DNA of 64,000 nt from NCBI RefSeq assembly GCF_001686925.1, contig NZ_LVEN01000035.1:310001-374000 (forward strand), written 5' to 3'. Position 1 is the stretch's first letter. Each line of letters opens with the position of its first letter. Positions 48,823 to 57,151 of the stretch are shown in pieces. Under the pieces are notes generated by a model. The model was not told the origin of the DNA. It saw nothing but the letters and a program-made list of their open reading frames with translations, and ran no database searches. Position numbers and translations under genes: made by a program. Origin of the DNA: Flavobacterium piscis (GTDB taxonomy: Bacteria > Bacteroidota > Bacteroidia > Flavobacteriales > Flavobacteriaceae).

Positions 48823-49017
48823 ATGGATTATACACCAAAAGATCTAGGTGAAATACCTAAAACACCCGATATGAGCAAATTCAAAAATCCTTTGGGACAA
48901 ACTACAGACGGAAACATTTTTATAGAGAGCTTTACGATAACACCTTTCACTACTTCCGAAAAAAACGAAAATCTGTCAGAAATTATTAAAAAAGAAAGTC
49001 GGGACAGTAGTATTTAA
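48823..49017 (+). CDS. Small protein of unknown function, first gene of hub operon (64 aa)
   Basis: Hydrophilic; begins MDYTPKDLGEIPKTPDMSKF. The EIPKTPD segment faintly resembles the KMPKIPDK of the leader ORFs at 36834 and 40135, and like them it is first after a tail-regulon promoter. Rich in Thr/Lys/Glu, no membrane segment. Followed by the chaperone-like gene after 63 nt. Its repeated first position suggests a shared role, but none is known. Confidence 0.6.
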   Translation: MDYTPKDLGEIPKTPDMSKFKNPLGQTTDGNIFIESFTITPFTTSEKNENLSEIIKKESRDSSI

Positions 49018-49080
49018 AAAGCATAAAACTTTCTAAAATCTATTTCAACATTCAAAGACAACATCTCTAAAACTATAAAA

Positions 49081-49551
49081 ATGCCAGACGAAATAACGAT
49101 ACAAAAACTAAAAGAAAAATACGGTACAGTAATAAAATTTACATCAGAAGATCAACTGACAACTGTTTACTGCAAAAAACCATCATTCACCACATTCCTA
49201 AATTATCAAAATAAATACAAGGATAATCCGCATGAAGCAATTCTGTTTTTATTTAAAGAATGTGTTCTGGATAAGGAAATTTATGATGATGAATTCATGC
49301 TTTCGGCAGGAAATTCTCTTGTAGCAATGATCAAAAATGACAGCGAATTTACGATAGATGCAACTCCACAAAAAGATGAATTCAAAAAATCGGCTGCTCT
49401 TATTCGATATGCTTTTCAGGTGGATCCATATCAATTATCAATGGATGAGTTTTATAAGTTACTCGAAGAGGCCCTTTGGTTACAAAAACACAACGACAAA
49501 ATACTCGAAAACACATTCATGACCGCTTTTGCACAAGCATTTTCAAATTAA
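49081..49551 (+). CDS. Tail assembly chaperone-like protein (156 aa)
   Basis: Acidic helical protein with an N-terminal beta segment (TIQKLKEKYGTVIKFTSEDQLTTVYCKKPSFTTFL). Residues about 18-85 align with the 114-aa protein at 57252: KxxxxVxKxT, then (C/F)KKP, then a helix and the block (L)FK(E/N)C(V/Y)L followed by an acidic helix. Such pairs resemble tail-assembly chaperones that bind tape measure proteins. No frameshifted extension is apparent. It precedes the DUF6046-like tail gene by 20 nt. Chaperone role is inferred from similarity between the two and from synteny. Confidence 0.55.
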   Translation: MPDEITIQKLKEKYGTVIKFTSEDQLTTVYCKKPSFTTFLNYQNKYKDNPHEAILFLFKECVLDKEIYDDEFMLSAGNSLVAMIKNDSEFTIDATPQKDEFKKSAALIRYAFQVDPYQLSMDEFYKLLEEALWLQKHNDKILENTFMTAFAQAFSN

Positions 49552-49571
49552 AAATAAAAAAATAAATCATT

Positions 49572-50129
49572 ATGAAATTCAATTTTAATGTAAACGAAAT
49601 TTTAGACACCAAAGACTCTGAATATACCGGCATTAACTATAACGAGTCCGAATCGAAAGATTTTATTATAGATAAAACCGGAGGAGAATTTAATCTAAGG
49701 GTCTTCGCTCCTTTGGTTTTTGAACCTTTAACAAAAAAAGATCTCAATTTACCCAGTTTACGTGTAGATGCTGTTACTGTGAATCTTAATCGCTCAAAAA
49801 CCATCAAAAAAGAAAGCATCGAAGGCAGAGATTCAACTATCAAAGAGCATATTACAAATGGAGATTTTAGTATTTCTATCGAAGGTTTAATCGCCAATGA
49901 AACCGGAGATGAATATCCAAAGGAAAAACTTTTTTTATTGAAACAATTCTTAAATGCGCCGTACGCTCTACGAGTAACGCACGCTATTTTAAACCGATTT
50001 GGTATTTACGAATTAGTGATCGACTCCTACTCGATTCCATCTATTTCGGGAACAAAAAATATTCAAAAATTTACGGTCAGCGCCACATCAGACGAAACTG
50101 TAGAACTAATAATCAGAGACAATGCTTAA
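49572..50129 (+). CDS. Tail/baseplate structural protein, DUF6046-like (185 aa)
   Basis: 185-aa beta-rich protein with a pattern (VFAPLVFEPLTKKDLNLPSLRVDAVTVNLNRSKTIKKESIEGRDSTIKEHI...DGDFSISIEGLI) that I associate with a Bacteroidota phage-tail family (DUF6046, not verified). The RSKTIKKESIEGRDSTIKEHI stretch suggests a tube-initiator or hub-adjacent beta protein. Its end overlaps the hub gene by 8 nt. Its place between chaperone and hub fits a protein bridging tube and baseplate, analogous to Mu gp43/T4 gp48-54, by position only. Confidence 0.65.
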   Translation: MKFNFNVNEILDTKDSEYTGINYNESESKDFIIDKTGGEFNLRVFAPLVFEPLTKKDLNLPSLRVDAVTVNLNRSKTIKKESIEGRDSTIKEHITNGDFSISIEGLIANETGDEYPKEKLFLLKQFLNAPYALRVTHAILNRFGIYELVIDSYSIPSISGTKNIQKFTVSATSDETVELIIRDNA

Positions 50130-51423
50130 ACTAAATGCTAAAATTAGGGTTTACGAAACGATAAAACTTATCCCTATGCCTAAATTTTATGAATTTACCT
50201 ATGTAAAAAATGTAGACATCAGCAGTTCGTACAAATCCCTCACAGATACGGCAACAATTGTGATGCCTCAAAAAGTGTTTACTGACACTAAGGGATTTGA
50301 TCAAAACTTGTTTAAAAATGCAAATGGTGAAGAAAAAACAGTTCATGATTTTTTTAAACTAGAAAGTTTCATAGAAATATTTTTAGGATATGACGACGAT
50401 TACAAACCCGCTTTTAGAGGTTATATTACAGGAGTACAATCAGATACAAATGCTACAATAACCTGCGAAGATGCTATGTATGCTTTTAAGAAAGTAAAAG
50501 CGGTAAAAGACGATGATGTTCAGGATAAAAGTGACGTTCTGAATGTTGTATCAACCAACCCGACCACAAATGTTGAAAGCTTTAATCCTAAAACTTTCTT
50601 CGAAAAAAGAATCAAAGAACTTAAATTACCTTTTAAAGTAAACGCTCTCGACGAAGAACTAGGCAATGTAATGATTAACAGAAATCAAAGTTTGGCCCAG
50701 GTTTTTGAGATGCTAAAAGACAAAGGAATCTATACCTATTTCAAAACCGAAGATTTAGCTCCGGTTCTTACTATTACGAATAATCCGCAGCAACATACTG
50801 CAGCAGAGTTAACCGGTTTTATCGATCGAAATTTCATTAAAAGCCCGTTAGCTGGAGCATTGGTCAAAAAATTGATCAATCAGGGACTTAGTCTTTTAAG
50901 TTCGACGTTGAATAAAATTGTACAATCTGTTTCAGGAGGTTTTCTGGGGAAAGTTCGCTTTAGATTTCGCTATAATATTATTGAAGATCGATTAAAAGTC
51001 GTTACTGAATCTACCAAAAATACGCGCACACGAGTCGAAAAATATTTTAAAAATTCAAATACCCCAATTTATATCGAATTAGGCGATCCAAACGGGCAAT
51101 TGGTAAAAACACATGTATTGCATGACGATAAAGATGATTTGCCCAAAGACCCTGAAGCTTTTAAAAATGCTGCAACAAAAGTTGCTGCAGAATTGTATCA
51201 ATATGCTGCTGTGAGAGCCATGGAATCTAAACCAAGCGGACTCGAAGGTTATTTCCTGACTTTTGGTGAGCCATTTGTACGACCTACAGACAAGGTAATT
51301 CTGGAAAATGCTAAGGATAAAGAAAAAAACGGCACTTTTCAGGTCGAAAAAGTAGAACGAAGCTATGGCGAAAACGGCTACAGACAAAAAATTTACGTAG
51401 GACGAAGAGTAGAAACAGTATAA
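50122..51423 (+). CDS. Baseplate hub protein (gpD/gp27-like)
   Basis: 433 aa. N-terminal beta-barrel domain with SSYKSLTDTATIVMPQKV, FFKLESFIEIFLGYDDDYKPAFRGYITGV (the typical hub-fold I(E/F)LGY...FxGYI pattern), a middle domain with the family-like QSLAQVFEMLKDKGIYTYF, and a C-terminal beta domain (GYFLTFGEPFVRPTDKVIL). This pattern matches phage late-control gene D/gp27 hubs that hold the spike. It lies directly upstream of the spike gene (9 nt), as in tailocins. High confidence in hub role, moderate in domain boundaries. Confidence 0.8.
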   Translation: MLKLNAKIRVYETIKLIPMPKFYEFTYVKNVDISSSYKSLTDTATIVMPQKVFTDTKGFDQNLFKNANGEEKTVHDFFKLESFIEIFLGYDDDYKPAFRGYITGVQSDTNATITCEDAMYAFKKVKAVKDDDVQDKSDVLNVVSTNPTTNVESFNPKTFFEKRIKELKLPFKVNALDEELGNVMINRNQSLAQVFEMLKDKGIYTYFKTEDLAPVLTITNNPQQHTAAELTGFIDRNFIKSPLAGALVKKLINQGLSLLSSTLNKIVQSVSGGFLGKVRFRFRYNIIEDRLKVVTESTKNTRTRVEKYFKNSNTPIYIELGDPNGQLVKTHVLHDDKDDLPKDPEAFKNAATKVAAELYQYAAVRAMESKPSGLEGYFLTFGEPFVRPTDKVILENAKDKEKNGTFQVEKVERSYGENGYRQKIYVGRRVETV

Positions 51424-51432
51424 AATTACAAA

Positions 51433-52446
51433 ATGGGAAATATAACAGATCTAATAAAAGATGTCGCCAGTAAAAATCAAATTATTGAAACTTTTGCAGC
51501 AAAAGTCATCGAAATAAATAACGAAATAGAATCGCTCCATAATCCTGAAGATGCCTATACTGTAAATATCATGCGCGCCGATGGCGCAATTATCAAAAAC
51601 GTACGATTGAAAGCTTCAATCCTCGATGTCGAACAAGGGATTATCACGATTCCTAAAAAAGACAGCTGGGTTTTGGCTACGATTATTGACGGAGTCGAAA
51701 CGAGAGCTTTTGTTTCGCAGTTTTCAGAGGTCGAACGTACTTTTGTTCGCTTCAAAAATGACGAGAATCATTATCTGGAAATAAATACTGACGCCGATAA
51801 ATTTCAAATGTTATTCAAAGAAAAAAAAACCAATGAAAACGGTGCTACATCAACTGCAAAACCTACTTACAAAAACATCGCGCAAATAGCATTTAGCGGC
51901 AAAAAAGATTCCAGGATTACTACCTCTTTTTATGATGAAAATGGCAAAGAAATCTCTAAAAATAACTTCAGCGGAAATCAACAACAGACTATTTTACATA
52001 CTATTAATGGCGAGGATATTAAAGAACGAGTAAAATTTACGCTTTCTTCAGGAGAAAATCCCAGTGCTGAAATGCAATTTTTAGATAAAGATGGTGCTGA
52101 GAAACAAAAATTAACTTTTGATGAATTACATACCGAAATTAATCTTAATAAAGGAAATACAATTTTCAATTTAAAAGATAAAGAGGCAAAAGTCACCATT
52201 AAAGATGGTTTTGATGCTACAATTTCAGATGCCAAAACTTCATTTATAAAAGGCAATCTAACGCTGGAAATGGATGATAGATTTAAAATAGATGTAGGCG
52301 GAAAAAGTTTAAAATCTAAACTTGAAGAACTAATAGATGAAATAGGTAAAATTACAGTTACTACACCCATGGGACCATCAGGAACACCAATTAATTTACC
52401 TCAACTTACAATACTAAAAGGAAAATTAACAGAATTATTAAAATAA
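51433..52446 (+). CDS. Baseplate spike protein (gpV-like)
   Basis: 337 aa. A short N-terminal helix precedes an OB-fold-like domain (about 40-115: YTVNIMRADGAIIKNVRLKASIL...SWVLATIIDG...AFVSQFSEV), then a long beta-rich part with regular short strands (about 150-300: EMQFLDKDGAEKQKLTF, EINLNKGNTIFNLKDKEAKVTIKDG, GNLTLEMDDRFKID), matching a trimeric beta-helix needle such as gpV or VgrG. The end is helical. No enzymatic domain. Would form the membrane-piercing tip together with the following small protein. Confidence 0.8.
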   Translation: MGNITDLIKDVASKNQIIETFAAKVIEINNEIESLHNPEDAYTVNIMRADGAIIKNVRLKASILDVEQGIITIPKKDSWVLATIIDGVETRAFVSQFSEVERTFVRFKNDENHYLEINTDADKFQMLFKEKKTNENGATSTAKPTYKNIAQIAFSGKKDSRITTSFYDENGKEISKNNFSGNQQQTILHTINGEDIKERVKFTLSSGENPSAEMQFLDKDGAEKQKLTFDELHTEINLNKGNTIFNLKDKEAKVTIKDGFDATISDAKTSFIKGNLTLEMDDRFKIDVGGKSLKSKLEELIDEIGKITVTTPMGPSGTPINLPQLTILKGKLTELLK

Positions 52447-52453
52447 AACAATT

Positions 52454-52669
52454 ATGGCTTTAAATAAATCAGGTTTAGAAGGATCAATAAAAGCGCTTTT
52501 GAGTGAAGAAAAAGGAAAAATAGACAACGCTTCGTCTATAGATAACATTGCAGCAAAATTAGCATCTGCTATAGAAGTTTTTGTAAAATCCGGAACTGTA
52601 AACACCACAGTAACTACAACTGGTAGTGCTTCAGCACAAACCGGAACCGGAGTAGGAAGTATCTCTTAA
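52454..52669 (+). CDS. Small Ala/Thr/Gly-rich tail-associated protein (71 aa)
   Basis: N-terminal helix (about 1-45, ALNKSGLEGSIKALLSEEK...IAAKLASAIEVFVKSG) followed by a T/A/G/S-rich end (VNTTVTTTGSASAQTGTGVGSIS). Last gene of the hub/spike operon, 7 nt after the spike. Not a PAAR protein (no Pro-Ala-Ala-Arg motif). Similar small proteins occur after spike genes in Bacteroidota phage tails as far as I recall; function unknown. Confidence 0.65.
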   Translation: MALNKSGLEGSIKALLSEEKGKIDNASSIDNIAAKLASAIEVFVKSGTVNTTVTTTGSASAQTGTGVGSIS

Positions 52670-52688
52670 TAACTTTAAACTAATATAA

Positions 52689-52726
52689 AAATACCTCTTA
52701 CAGTAAAACCGTAAGAGGTATTTTTA
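52689..52726. terminator. Bidirectional terminator between hub operon and repressor
   Basis: AAATACCTCTTAC / GTAAGAGGTATTT stem (13 bp, 9-nt loop) flanked by A and T tracts; separates convergent spike operon and repressor gene. Confidence 0.88.
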
Positions 52727-52751
52727 TATTTAAAACCTCTACTTTAAATAT

Positions 52752-53552
52752 CTAGTTCAGCTTCTTTCTCAAAGTCTCTTCCATTTCATAGAATTTACTT
52801 TCGAGATCATGAATCTTTTCATAAATATTAATAGGATCCGGCATCTGTTTTGAGGCATACATACTTGCGTACCAAACTTCCAGAATATCCTCGGCATAAA
52901 TAGAATACATTGGGTAATTTCCGTCTCTGTTATCAGATTTCAGGATTAATTTTCCGCTTTCCCTGATTCTGTTTAAAACCCTTTTTACCACTACTCCATC
53001 ATTTTTACTGATAATAACATAAATTCTCCCGTCGAGAATATCATCAAAATTATCAACGTATTTTCCAAAAAGGTAATCGCCGTCGTGTATTGTTGTCGAC
53101 ATCGAATTTCCTTTAATTTCAAAACATCTGTAGGTTCCGTTTTTTAACATTGGCATACTGAATGACGGAAGACTCTCCATATATTCCGGATCAGAGTAAC
53201 CGTCTAAATAACCTGCTCTTGCTTTAACGCCAACAAAATTGATATTCTCCTCCCCGTCTTCATTTACCGTTATAATCTTTGGCAGGTTCAAACCCACTTC
53301 GTTATTAGTTTTATTGGCAAAAATTTCATCGCTATTTCCAAAAAAGTAATCAGGATTTACATTACAATGCGTGATGATACTTTGAAGCAAATCAAATCCA
53401 GGTTTTGTCCTTTTTCTTTCTCCGTCAGATTGCAATCTTCCAACAGTGATACTATCTATTGTAGTACTGGTTACTCCTATTAACTTAGCAAATGAGTTAT
53501 TGTTTAACTTCATCTCATCTATAATACGTTTTATCTTAGTATGTATTTCCAT
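52752..53552 (-). CDS. LexA/CI-like S24-family repressor
   Basis: 266-aa regulator. N-terminal HTH of XRE type (about 1-70: KLNNNSFAKLIGVTSTTIDSITVGRLQSDGE) and C-terminal S24 peptidase-like domain (about 105-230). Catalytic Ser150 in EIKGNSMS and Lys190 in GVVVKR are present, and an Ala-Gly pair (113-114, ARAGY) fits the RecA-stimulated self-cleavage site. Likely represses the divergent 53834 operon and itself; DNA damage would then induce particle production, as for R-type pyocins and many prophages. The only minus-strand gene between tail operons. Confidence 0.85.
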   Translation of the reverse strand: MEIHTKIKRIIDEMKLNNNSFAKLIGVTSTTIDSITVGRLQSDGERKRTKPGFDLLQSIITHCNVNPDYFFGNSDEIFANKTNNEVGLNLPKIITVNEDGEENINFVGVKARAGYLDGYSDPEYMESLPSFSMPMLKNGTYRCFEIKGNSMSTTIHDGDYLFGKYVDNFDDILDGRIYVIISKNDGVVVKRVLNRIRESGKLILKSDNRDGNYPMYSIYAEDILEVWYASMYASKQMPDPINIYEKIHDLESKFYEMEETLRKKLN

Positions 53553-53578
53553 TGTGTTGCTTTTGTTTTTATTATGTA

Positions 53579-53810
53579 ATATGTTTTAAACAGCATTACA
53601 CATTCCACTATATGTTGCAAAACTAAAAAATATATAATAAATAATAGCATTCTTTTCTATCTTTTTTACGTAACACCTGAATTTAAAGCATTTTAAAGGC
53701 TTTTTCCTACTGTATTACTCTAATAGTCAACATAAAAAACTAAATCATATTACTGAAATTACTGCATTTTTCATCGTAATATGTTGCAATAATTAAAACA
53801 TATGTTGTAT
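53579..53810. promoter_or_regulatory. Repressor operator region with ATATGTT repeats and repressor promoter
   Basis: Four copies of an ATATGTT-led word: ATATGTTTTAA (53579-53589), ATATGTTGCAA (53610-53620 and 53779-53789), ATATGTTGTAT (53800-53810). The repressor -7 box TAGTTTTG (minus strand, 53625-53618) overlaps the second copy; the divergent -7 box TATATTTG (53808-53815) overlaps the fourth. Binding there would block both promoters. Confidence 0.65.
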
Positions 53811-53815
53811 ATTTG
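53753..53815 (+). promoter_or_regulatory. Degenerate tail-regulon promoter with overlapping operators
   Basis: CTGAAATTACTGC (53753-53765, two mismatches), 42 bp, then TATATTTG (53808-53815). Unlike the other seven sites it is overlaid by two ATATGTTG repeats, so this unit would be under both activator-like and repressor control. Confidence 0.6.
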
Positions 53816-53833
53816 TCAAAAATAATCCACCAT

Positions 53834-54409
53834 ATGATTCTAAAAGACTTTTATACTGAAAAAAAGAACGCAATAGAAACGGAGTTTACTTCGAATGTAC
53901 CAACAGTGCAACTTTATAGTGATGCTATTTTTAAAGATTCTATCGAAACACCGGTAGTAATGTTTAAATACGATACTGTAGACTGGGAAACATCTTCTGA
54001 AAAAAACTACAAAGCCGATGTATCATTTTGCCTGTATATTGTATTACCTGTAGAAACGATTTCTTCAACAAGTTATGCAAATGCATTTGATATTGCGCAA
54101 CGAATAGACAAAGCTGTATTGTCTAATAGCAACAGTAACGCTGCTATAGATACTAATTCAACATTTAAAATAAGAGAAAAACAATGTACCAACGAACACA
54201 CGTACTGGAATAAAAATGATTATTTTATTTGGGAGATCACTTATAAAACCACCTTAATAGAAAATATCTTAAAAAAGAAATACATTCTTTTTAATAATGG
54301 TTTAAGTAATGAAGAACTGGAAGATTTAGGATATGACTTAAATTCCGGAATCATCGGAATAAACCACAACCAGGTTCAGGGAAATGTCGATTTAAATACT
54401 GCTCCTTAA
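53834..54409 (+). CDS. Tail terminator/completion-like protein (191 aa)
   Basis: The frame also has an in-frame TTG at 53813, but that codon overlaps the -7 box; the ATG at 53834 (MILKDFYTEKKNAIETEF) is 19 nt downstream of the box and is chosen. About 130 residues have an alternating pattern (VPTVQLYSDAIFK...PVVMFKYDTVDW...ADVSFCLYIVLP...FDIAQRIDKAV) resembling gpU/tail-terminator folds; the C-terminus is less conserved with acidic NNGLSNEELEDLGYDLN. First gene of the repressor-controlled unit; the HTH gene follows. Tail function is inferred from fold-like pattern and synteny. Confidence 0.6.
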   Translation: MILKDFYTEKKNAIETEFTSNVPTVQLYSDAIFKDSIETPVVMFKYDTVDWETSSEKNYKADVSFCLYIVLPVETISSTSYANAFDIAQRIDKAVLSNSNSNAAIDTNSTFKIREKQCTNEHTYWNKNDYFIWEITYKTTLIENILKKKYILFNNGLSNEELEDLGYDLNSGIIGINHNQVQGNVDLNTAP

Positions 54410-54543
54410 TTTGATTATAAGTCAGTCAAAAATATTCTCATTAAATAAAAAACAATCAAAAACTATTCAATGATATAAAACTATAAACACCATCAACGCC
54501 AATCTAAATAAAATAAAACATTACCCTATTTAAACCTTAAAAC

Positions 54544-54723
54544 ATGAAAAGAAGCAGAACACTATTAGACAAAAGGAGAGAGTATGTGATTAACTACCTT
54601 AATAGAAATCAAGCTAAACAAATGAAAGTTGTCGTATCTGAACTTTCGGATACTTTGTTCCTTACAGAGCGCACTATTTATACTATTATAAATGAAGGAC
54701 TCGCTACAGAGGCCAGAGCTTAA
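54544..54723 (+). CDS. Small HTH DNA-binding protein, candidate late activator (59 aa)
   Basis: Begins MKRSRTLLDKRREYVINYLNRNQ, then KVVVSELSDTLFLTERTIYTIINEG, a helix-turn-helix-like stretch (about 28-53); basic N-terminus. No other domain. It sits in the operon under repressor control and just upstream of the sheath promoter at 54728, which begins 5 nt after its stop. It is the only small DNA-binding candidate in the tail region besides the repressor, so it could recognise the CTGAAACTACTGA motif; that link is not demonstrated. The 3' end overlaps no other ORF. Confidence 0.65.
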   Translation: MKRSRTLLDKRREYVINYLNRNQAKQMKVVVSELSDTLFLTERTIYTIINEGLATEARA

Positions 54724-54727
54724 ACCG

Positions 54728-54789
54728 CTGAAACTACTGGTTTTGAATATCTAAATAATTGGAAAAAGCAACCTTGAGCCTTAAATTTG
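54728..54789 (+). promoter_or_regulatory. Tail-regulon promoter for the sheath/tube operon
   Basis: CTGAAACTACTGG (54728-54740, one mismatch), 41 bp, then TAAATTTG (54782-54789). The 240-nt leader up to 55029 holds no ORF I support. Confidence 0.75.
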
Positions 54790-55029
54790 TACTTGATATC
54801 AAAAGCAAATTTATCCCTTGGCCAAGAGCAAAATTCAATTGAAAAGCCGGTTTTTATAACCCGTCCAAAAATACCAACTCTGCTTTTTGGATTCCTGATT
54901 ACCAATACATATTAAAATAATAAATATCCTGATCATAGCAAGTTTGCCAACTTGTTACAGCCCTTCTTTTGCCCTTTTTTCAGGCAAAAAACAAAACAAA
55001 ATCTTTAAACAATTAAAACTATTTATATT

Positions 55030-56346
55030 ATGAGTACATTAAACGATGTAGTAATTACAAAACTATCAGGCGGATTAGGAAGAAGAAATCCGGAACAGGA
55101 CATGGTTTCAGGGTTACTTTTTGATGGAGCTGCCACTACAAAATTAGCATTAAATAAAATTGAGCGCCTGGCTTCGTTAGAAGATGCTGAAGCGTTAGGA
55201 ATTACAGCTGATTATGATGTAAACGGACAATCTGCTTTCTATCAAATTCAACAATTTTTCAGAATGAATCCTTCCGGAGATTTGTACATTATGGTCACTA
55301 CAGGGACTTCTTACGAAGAAATTGCAGGAAAAGCAATGGACATGCAGGAAAAAGCAAACGGAAACATTCGCCAAATGGCCATTATCTATTCTGGAGCAAC
55401 AACATTTTCACAAACTCAAGCCGCAGTTTTAAAAGCACAAACCGAGGCTGATCTTGCTTATAAAGATTACATGCCTTTTGAAATTATTTTAGAAGGAAAA
55501 GGTTTTACTGTTGATGCCCCATCATTAGACGGATCAAATGCTGAAAACGTATCTGTAGTTGTCGCAATGGATGTTGAAAAAGCGTTTGAAAAAAAGTTAT
55601 TTCAAAAAGACAACTTAAAACTTTACATTTTAGCTCTTAATGAGGAAGTACTTCCTGTTGAAGGTTCTCTGGATGTGTATAATGTAAGAGATGCTGATGG
55701 CTTGAAAAAAGAAAATGGAGCTGTTCTTGAATTCGTTTTCAAAAATTCATACAAAAACACTGCAGCAGTTGGCTTGGCATTAGGAGCAATTTCTAAAGCA
55801 AAAGTATCTGAAAACATTGCCTGGATCGAAAAATTTAACCTAACCGGTGAAGGTTTTGCCAAAGCAGGTTTTGTTGGCGGAGAAGAAATTAAAACTCTTG
55901 GAACTCTAGGCGACTTAAACGAAAAAAGATTCATTTTCGCAAGAACGCATACTGGTTTACCTGGTGTTTATTTTAATGATAGTGCTACTTGTACTACCGG
56001 CACATCAGACTTTGCTTATGTAGAAAACAACCGTACGATTAATAAAGCAACTCGTTTGTTGCGTACTGCTTTGTTACCAAAATTGGCTTCTCCGGTTTTA
56101 GTAGATATCGATGGTAAATTACCTCAATCTGTTTCAAAAAGTTTCGAAGGATTATGCAGATCTGCTTTAGAAGGAATGGTTGCTAATCAGGAAGTTTCGG
56201 CTTTTGATGTTTATGTAGATCCAAAACAAAACATTTTGGCAACTTCAGAATTAAAAGTAAAAGCAGAAATTACTCCAATTGGAACTGCCCGTAAAATTAT
56301 GGTTGATTTGGGATTCAAAAATCCTTTCGGAATCGACAAAGCATAA
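55030..56346 (+). CDS. Contractile tail sheath protein (DUF2586-like)
   Basis: 438 aa. Matches a Bacteroidota sheath type (DUF2586-like): N-terminal MSTLNDVVITKLSGGLGRRNP, central Rossmann-like AAVLKAQTEADLAYKDYMPFEIILEGKGF, a glycine-rich GLALGAISKAKVSENIAWIEKFNL, and C-terminal TINKATRLLRTALLPKLASPVLVDIDGKLP...PIGTARKIMVDLGFKNPF, the part that interlocks sheath subunits. First gene of its operon with a dedicated promoter, followed by the tube. This identifies the particle as contractile. One sheath gene only, unlike eCIS, which often have several. Confidence 0.88.
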   Translation: MSTLNDVVITKLSGGLGRRNPEQDMVSGLLFDGAATTKLALNKIERLASLEDAEALGITADYDVNGQSAFYQIQQFFRMNPSGDLYIMVTTGTSYEEIAGKAMDMQEKANGNIRQMAIIYSGATTFSQTQAAVLKAQTEADLAYKDYMPFEIILEGKGFTVDAPSLDGSNAENVSVVVAMDVEKAFEKKLFQKDNLKLYILALNEEVLPVEGSLDVYNVRDADGLKKENGAVLEFVFKNSYKNTAAVGLALGAISKAKVSENIAWIEKFNLTGEGFAKAGFVGGEEIKTLGTLGDLNEKRFIFARTHTGLPGVYFNDSATCTTGTSDFAYVENNRTINKATRLLRTALLPKLASPVLVDIDGKLPQSVSKSFEGLCRSALEGMVANQEVSAFDVYVDPKQNILATSELKVKAEITPIGTARKIMVDLGFKNPFGIDKA

Positions 56347-56484
56347 TTTACTGAATTTAATACAATTCAAAAACCATAAAAATTCACCAATTATATCTTC
56401 CTGATTCATTTGCTGCAAATGCAAATGAATCGGGTGATAGTTACAGATCGTTAAAAAGATCATTAAAAACAAATAAAGCAACAT

Positions 56485-56910
56485 ATGAATAAATTACCAT
56501 TAATAAACGGACAACAACACAGCTGGTCATCTATCGAAGTAAGCATTGCAGGTAATATCGTTACCGGAATTACAGCTGTAAACTATAGTGATTCAGTTTC
56601 TAAAGAAAACCATTACGGTGCCGGAGATATGCCGGTACACAGAGGCAGAGGGAAATACGAGGCAAAAGCTTCTATCACTTTATACAATTACGAAGTAGAA
56701 GCTATTTTGGCCGCTCTACCAAAAGGCCAAAGATTGCAGGATATTAATCCTTTCAGCATCATTGTTAGTTACTTAGACGATAGCAACGAAGTAATTACAC
56801 ACACGGTAAGAAACTGCGAATTCAACTCAAACAGCAGAGGAATTAGTCAGGGAGATACCAAAATCGCGGTTTCTTTCGACTTGATCTGTTCTCACGTTGA
56901 GTGGAACTAA
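56485..56910 (+). CDS. Tail tube protein
   Basis: 141-aa beta-rich protein with Phage-tube-type pattern: HSWSSIEVSIAGNIVTGITAVNYSDSVSKENHYGAGDMPVHRGRGKYEAKASITLYNYEVEAIL and C-terminal HTVRNCEFNSNSRGISQGDTKIAVSFDLICSHVEWN. Located 138 nt after the sheath, the normal sheath-tube order, and before a hairpin terminator, so it is highly expressed with the sheath. High confidence from order and pattern. Confidence 0.85.
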   Translation: MNKLPLINGQQHSWSSIEVSIAGNIVTGITAVNYSDSVSKENHYGAGDMPVHRGRGKYEAKASITLYNYEVEAILAALPKGQRLQDINPFSIIVSYLDDSNEVITHTVRNCEFNSNSRGISQGDTKIAVSFDLICSHVEWN

Positions 56911-56950
56911 TCTCCATAAATTACTACTACTAAAACCATAATACCCCATC

Positions 56951-57082
56951 CCCTGTCTCTAAAACCGACTAAAAAGAGAAAACCATTATCTATTGCGTTA
57001 TGCAAAAAAGGAGTTCAATGAACATGATTTTTGTCTGCAAACTTATTCTACAAGCTCTTTATTAGTCCGTTTTTAGACAGGG
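56951..57082 (+). other. Long stem-loop (28-bp arms, 76-nt loop) between tube and chaperone
   Basis: Left arm 56951-56978 (CCCTGTCT...GACTAAAAAGAG) pairs with right arm 57055-57082 (CTCTTTATTAGTCCG...AGACAGGG), with one bulge and a few mismatches. The loop shows no ORF. It directly precedes a terminator, so a structured RNA, mini-inverted-repeat element or decayed gene are all possible. Confidence 0.6.
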
Positions 57083-57094
57083 AATCTTCTTCAA

Positions 57095-57151
57095 GAGGCT
57101 GCCTCGAGAATATTCAACTCCAAAACAATACCTCAGGCAGCCTCTTTTTTT
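57095..57151 (+). terminator. Terminator after the tube gene
   Basis: GAGGCTGCCT / AGGCAGCCTC stem (10 bp, GC-rich) followed by eight T. It splits the sheath/tube genes from the following chaperone gene, likely giving an expression drop. Confidence 0.85.

Noticed and set aside
53813..53833. TTG start for the tail-terminator-like gene
   Set aside because: It overlaps the -7 box TATATTTG; the ATG at 53834 lies downstream of the expected transcription start.
55030..56346. Extracellular contractile injection system (Afp/PVC/MAC type)
   Set aside because: Only one sheath gene and no AAA+ ATPase or multiple tube genes are visible, and the locus has its own lysis genes, so a tailocin is favoured; the boundary is not sharp.
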